NCBI GenBank assembly: GCA_034698045.1
Contig: JAQGAU010000838.1
Location: 1 to 23,338 of the forward strand
Reading direction: 5' to 3'
DNA from: Paramacrobiotus richtersi
Lineage: Eukaryota; Tardigrada; Eutardigrada; Parachela; Macrobiotidae
DNA: 23,338 bases
Below the pieces are notes generated by a model. That model saw nothing but the letters and a program-made list of their open reading frames with translations, ran no database searches and was not told the origin of the DNA. Positions 21,608 through 23,338 of this stretch are shown piece by piece (the first letter of the stretch is position 1; every line of letters starts with the position of its first letter). The translations under genes were made by a program, and so were the position numbers.

Positions 21608-23338
21608 TTATGCTTGGGTTTCTTTTTCTTTTGTCGTTTCATCCACAATCACAGTCTCGATGTCTAACCGAGGAACGGTCAATAACGATCCATTGGACAC
21701 TTTGGTGGCATATTCTGCCGTTTTCGTGTGACGCTGCCGCATCTTAATAAAGGCATTTAAGCATTTCTTCCGCTCTTTCACCTCTTCAAACACTTCATCC
21801 AGCTTTTCCAAGTCTTGCGCACCTTAAAACAAAAAGAGAAGATAAGACTGCTAAACTCGGCTGACATATTTTGCTTTCAGTTATTCGATCCGTACTTCGT
21901 TTTTACTGGTGCTATTGTACCTCTTTGAAGCCACTCTTCTACGGTTTGCTAATAACAGTTTAGCTGCTACTTTAACGGCCAAAACCTGACTTGATATTCA
22001 TAACGATCGAGTATGCATGACGGTACAGAGTTGAGAGCACCCCATGAGGTGCACCCCATGCACATGCAACAATCGCTCCAGTCAGTTAATTTTAGCAATA
22101 TTCTTTCTAAATTATACAATTTTTTGTAATTGAGCGGAAATTCGCGAAACTGAACCAATGTACAGATGTACGCGCGTTTCTATACTGATATGGCAATTTG
22201 CCTACGTTATCTCGTACTTACGATAGAAAAAATGCTCGAAATGTGCCACAATCACCGGCACCATGAAAGACAATCCAAGGATGCCACATAAGGCACAGAA
22301 TCCGCCAACAATTTTCCCACCAATCGACACCGGCACGACATCCCCGTAGCCAACTGTGGTCCATGTGATGATGGCCCACCAGAACCCGGCGGGGATACTG
22401 GTGAACACCGTCTTCTGACCACTGCCCAGTTCAGCGTAATACACGGCCGCACTGAAGACTATCACGCCGATGGAGACGACGATCATCATCAGTCCCACTT
22501 CGTATCTAAAAAAAATGTTTAGTCACTTTTTTATGCATGACGAAACTATTCGTACGCACAGAAAATTTTTGGTTTGATACGAGTACATAATACTGATCGC
22601 GCTTCTGTAAATGGGGATTCCGGGTCAAGTTCTGAATTTGCCGCTGTTCTACGATATACTGTGCCGTCGAATTTTGTGTACAGACTCTGTATACTTCAGT
22701 AGTTGGCTTTGTCCGAATATTGGGCTGTATGTTTTTCCCCCGTTAAAACGTGATTAACGTCTGCTTATCGATGTTTTATATTAATCTTAATACGAACATT
22801 TGAATCATTTGAAACATTTGAACTGTTTTGGTTCCAATTTACATCAAGACATGCATATGTTCTAGTCAAGGATTTTTTTCGCGTGAAAATACAGTTGCGA
22901 TTTTTCGGGTGTTTAGAAGCGAACCTCGTGTATTATCTCTACTGCGATACTTTATAATTGCAATATAATTGTGAAATACTTGAGAAAAAACTCCTCGTCA
23001 CAACTGTACAACTCGATGCACCATGGCGCTGCCAAAACGTATATCGTTTATCGGGTATACTGCATAAACATGTTTCGCATTGATCATAATTGACCTTCAA
23101 CCTACTCTTCTCCTGAAGGTATTACTTAATATTATTATGGAATTTTCCATCAACTTGCAATGTTAACGAATGAGAGTCTATGTAACTAATGGTGAAAATG
23201 GTGAAACATATATGCATGTACTGTACCTTGCGGCTTTTAACGTCATAGCCAACGTCTGCAGCCCATTGGAATATCGTCCCAATTTGAACACCCTAAAGAT
23301 CTTGATAACCCGCAGAATTCGTAATATAGTCAATAGCA
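21608..23338 (-). CDS. Voltage-gated K+ channel, mirror copy (5'-truncated by window end)
   Basis: Mirror copy of the Kv fragment on the minus strand, with exons 23338-23227 (S4, cut by the window edge), 22505-22222 (S5, TTVGYGD pore, S6) and 21822-21608 (cytosolic tail). The sequence and truncation point are identical to the left-arm copy, which is one reason to suspect a fold-back contig. Confidence 0.92.

Larger units (their letters stand above)
1..23338. repeat. Window-wide perfect palindrome (two 11,669-bp inverted arms, no spacer)
   Basis: The whole window is its own reverse complement. The first 30 bases equal the reverse complement of the last 30, and the centre reads AGACTCATG/CATGAGTCT with the axis between 11669 and 11670. 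Every open reading frame on one strand has a same-length, same-sequence partner at 23339 minus its coordinates, so I see no divergence between the arms. Both outer ends stop inside the same S4 exon of a potassium-channel gene. A zero-spacer, divergence-free palindrome that ends where the contig ends is most simply a fold-back read or assembly chimera. A real, very young inverted duplication or gene-converted palindrome is the alternative. All right-arm genes should be treated as second copies of left-arm genes until this is settled. Confidence 0.97.

Noticed and set aside
1..23338. CRISPR array, operon, phage or bacterial mobile element
   Set aside because: All supported genes are intron-containing animal-type genes. 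No spaced short repeats, no transposase or integrase, and no tRNA or rRNA gene was seen.

Overview
The window is eukaryotic, almost certainly metazoan, nuclear DNA. It carries GT-AG introns of about 60-720 nt, a voltage-gated potassium channel, a six-cysteine C-type lectin and two protein-kinase-fold genes. Nothing bacterial is visible. The compact genes and moderately AT-rich DNA suggest a small-genome invertebrate. A tardigrade is one possibility, but nothing here proves the phylum.

The dominant feature is architectural. The whole 23,338-bp window is one palindrome with no spacer, so position i is complementary to position 23339-i. The centre lies between 11669 and 11670. Each ORF of about 60 codons or more has an identical mirror copy on the other strand, and the first 30 bases are the reverse complement of the last 30. 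There are therefore about 11.67 kb of unique sequence present twice. Both window ends cut the same exon of the same potassium-channel gene. This is what a fold-back (chimeric or mis-assembled) contig looks like, although a very recent inverted duplication cannot be excluded from sequence alone.

Unique content, left arm, 1 to 11669: (1) the 3' half of a Shaker-type Kv channel (+, 1-1731, exons for S4 to the C-terminus, 5' end missing). (2) An unrecognised 181-aa charged protein made of four SPYK...ENL...DFEYE-type repeats (+, 2804-4209, three exons), with a 214-bp imperfect hairpin in its second intron. (3) A secreted or membrane-anchored C-type lectin-domain protein (+, 5286-6623, five exons). 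(4) A pseudokinase lacking the N-lobe, HRD and DFG (+, 7254-8140, two exons). (5) A divergent kinase with HCD and DFE motifs (-, 10529-9541, two exons), convergent with the pseudokinase. About 1.1 kb without a recognisable gene then leads to the palindrome centre. The right arm repeats all of this in reverse.

Exon joins were chosen by reading-phase agreement, splice-site quality and domain continuity. No evidence in the sequence ties the genes into one pathway. The two kinase-fold genes share a hinge-region phase-1 intron position and look like paralogues.
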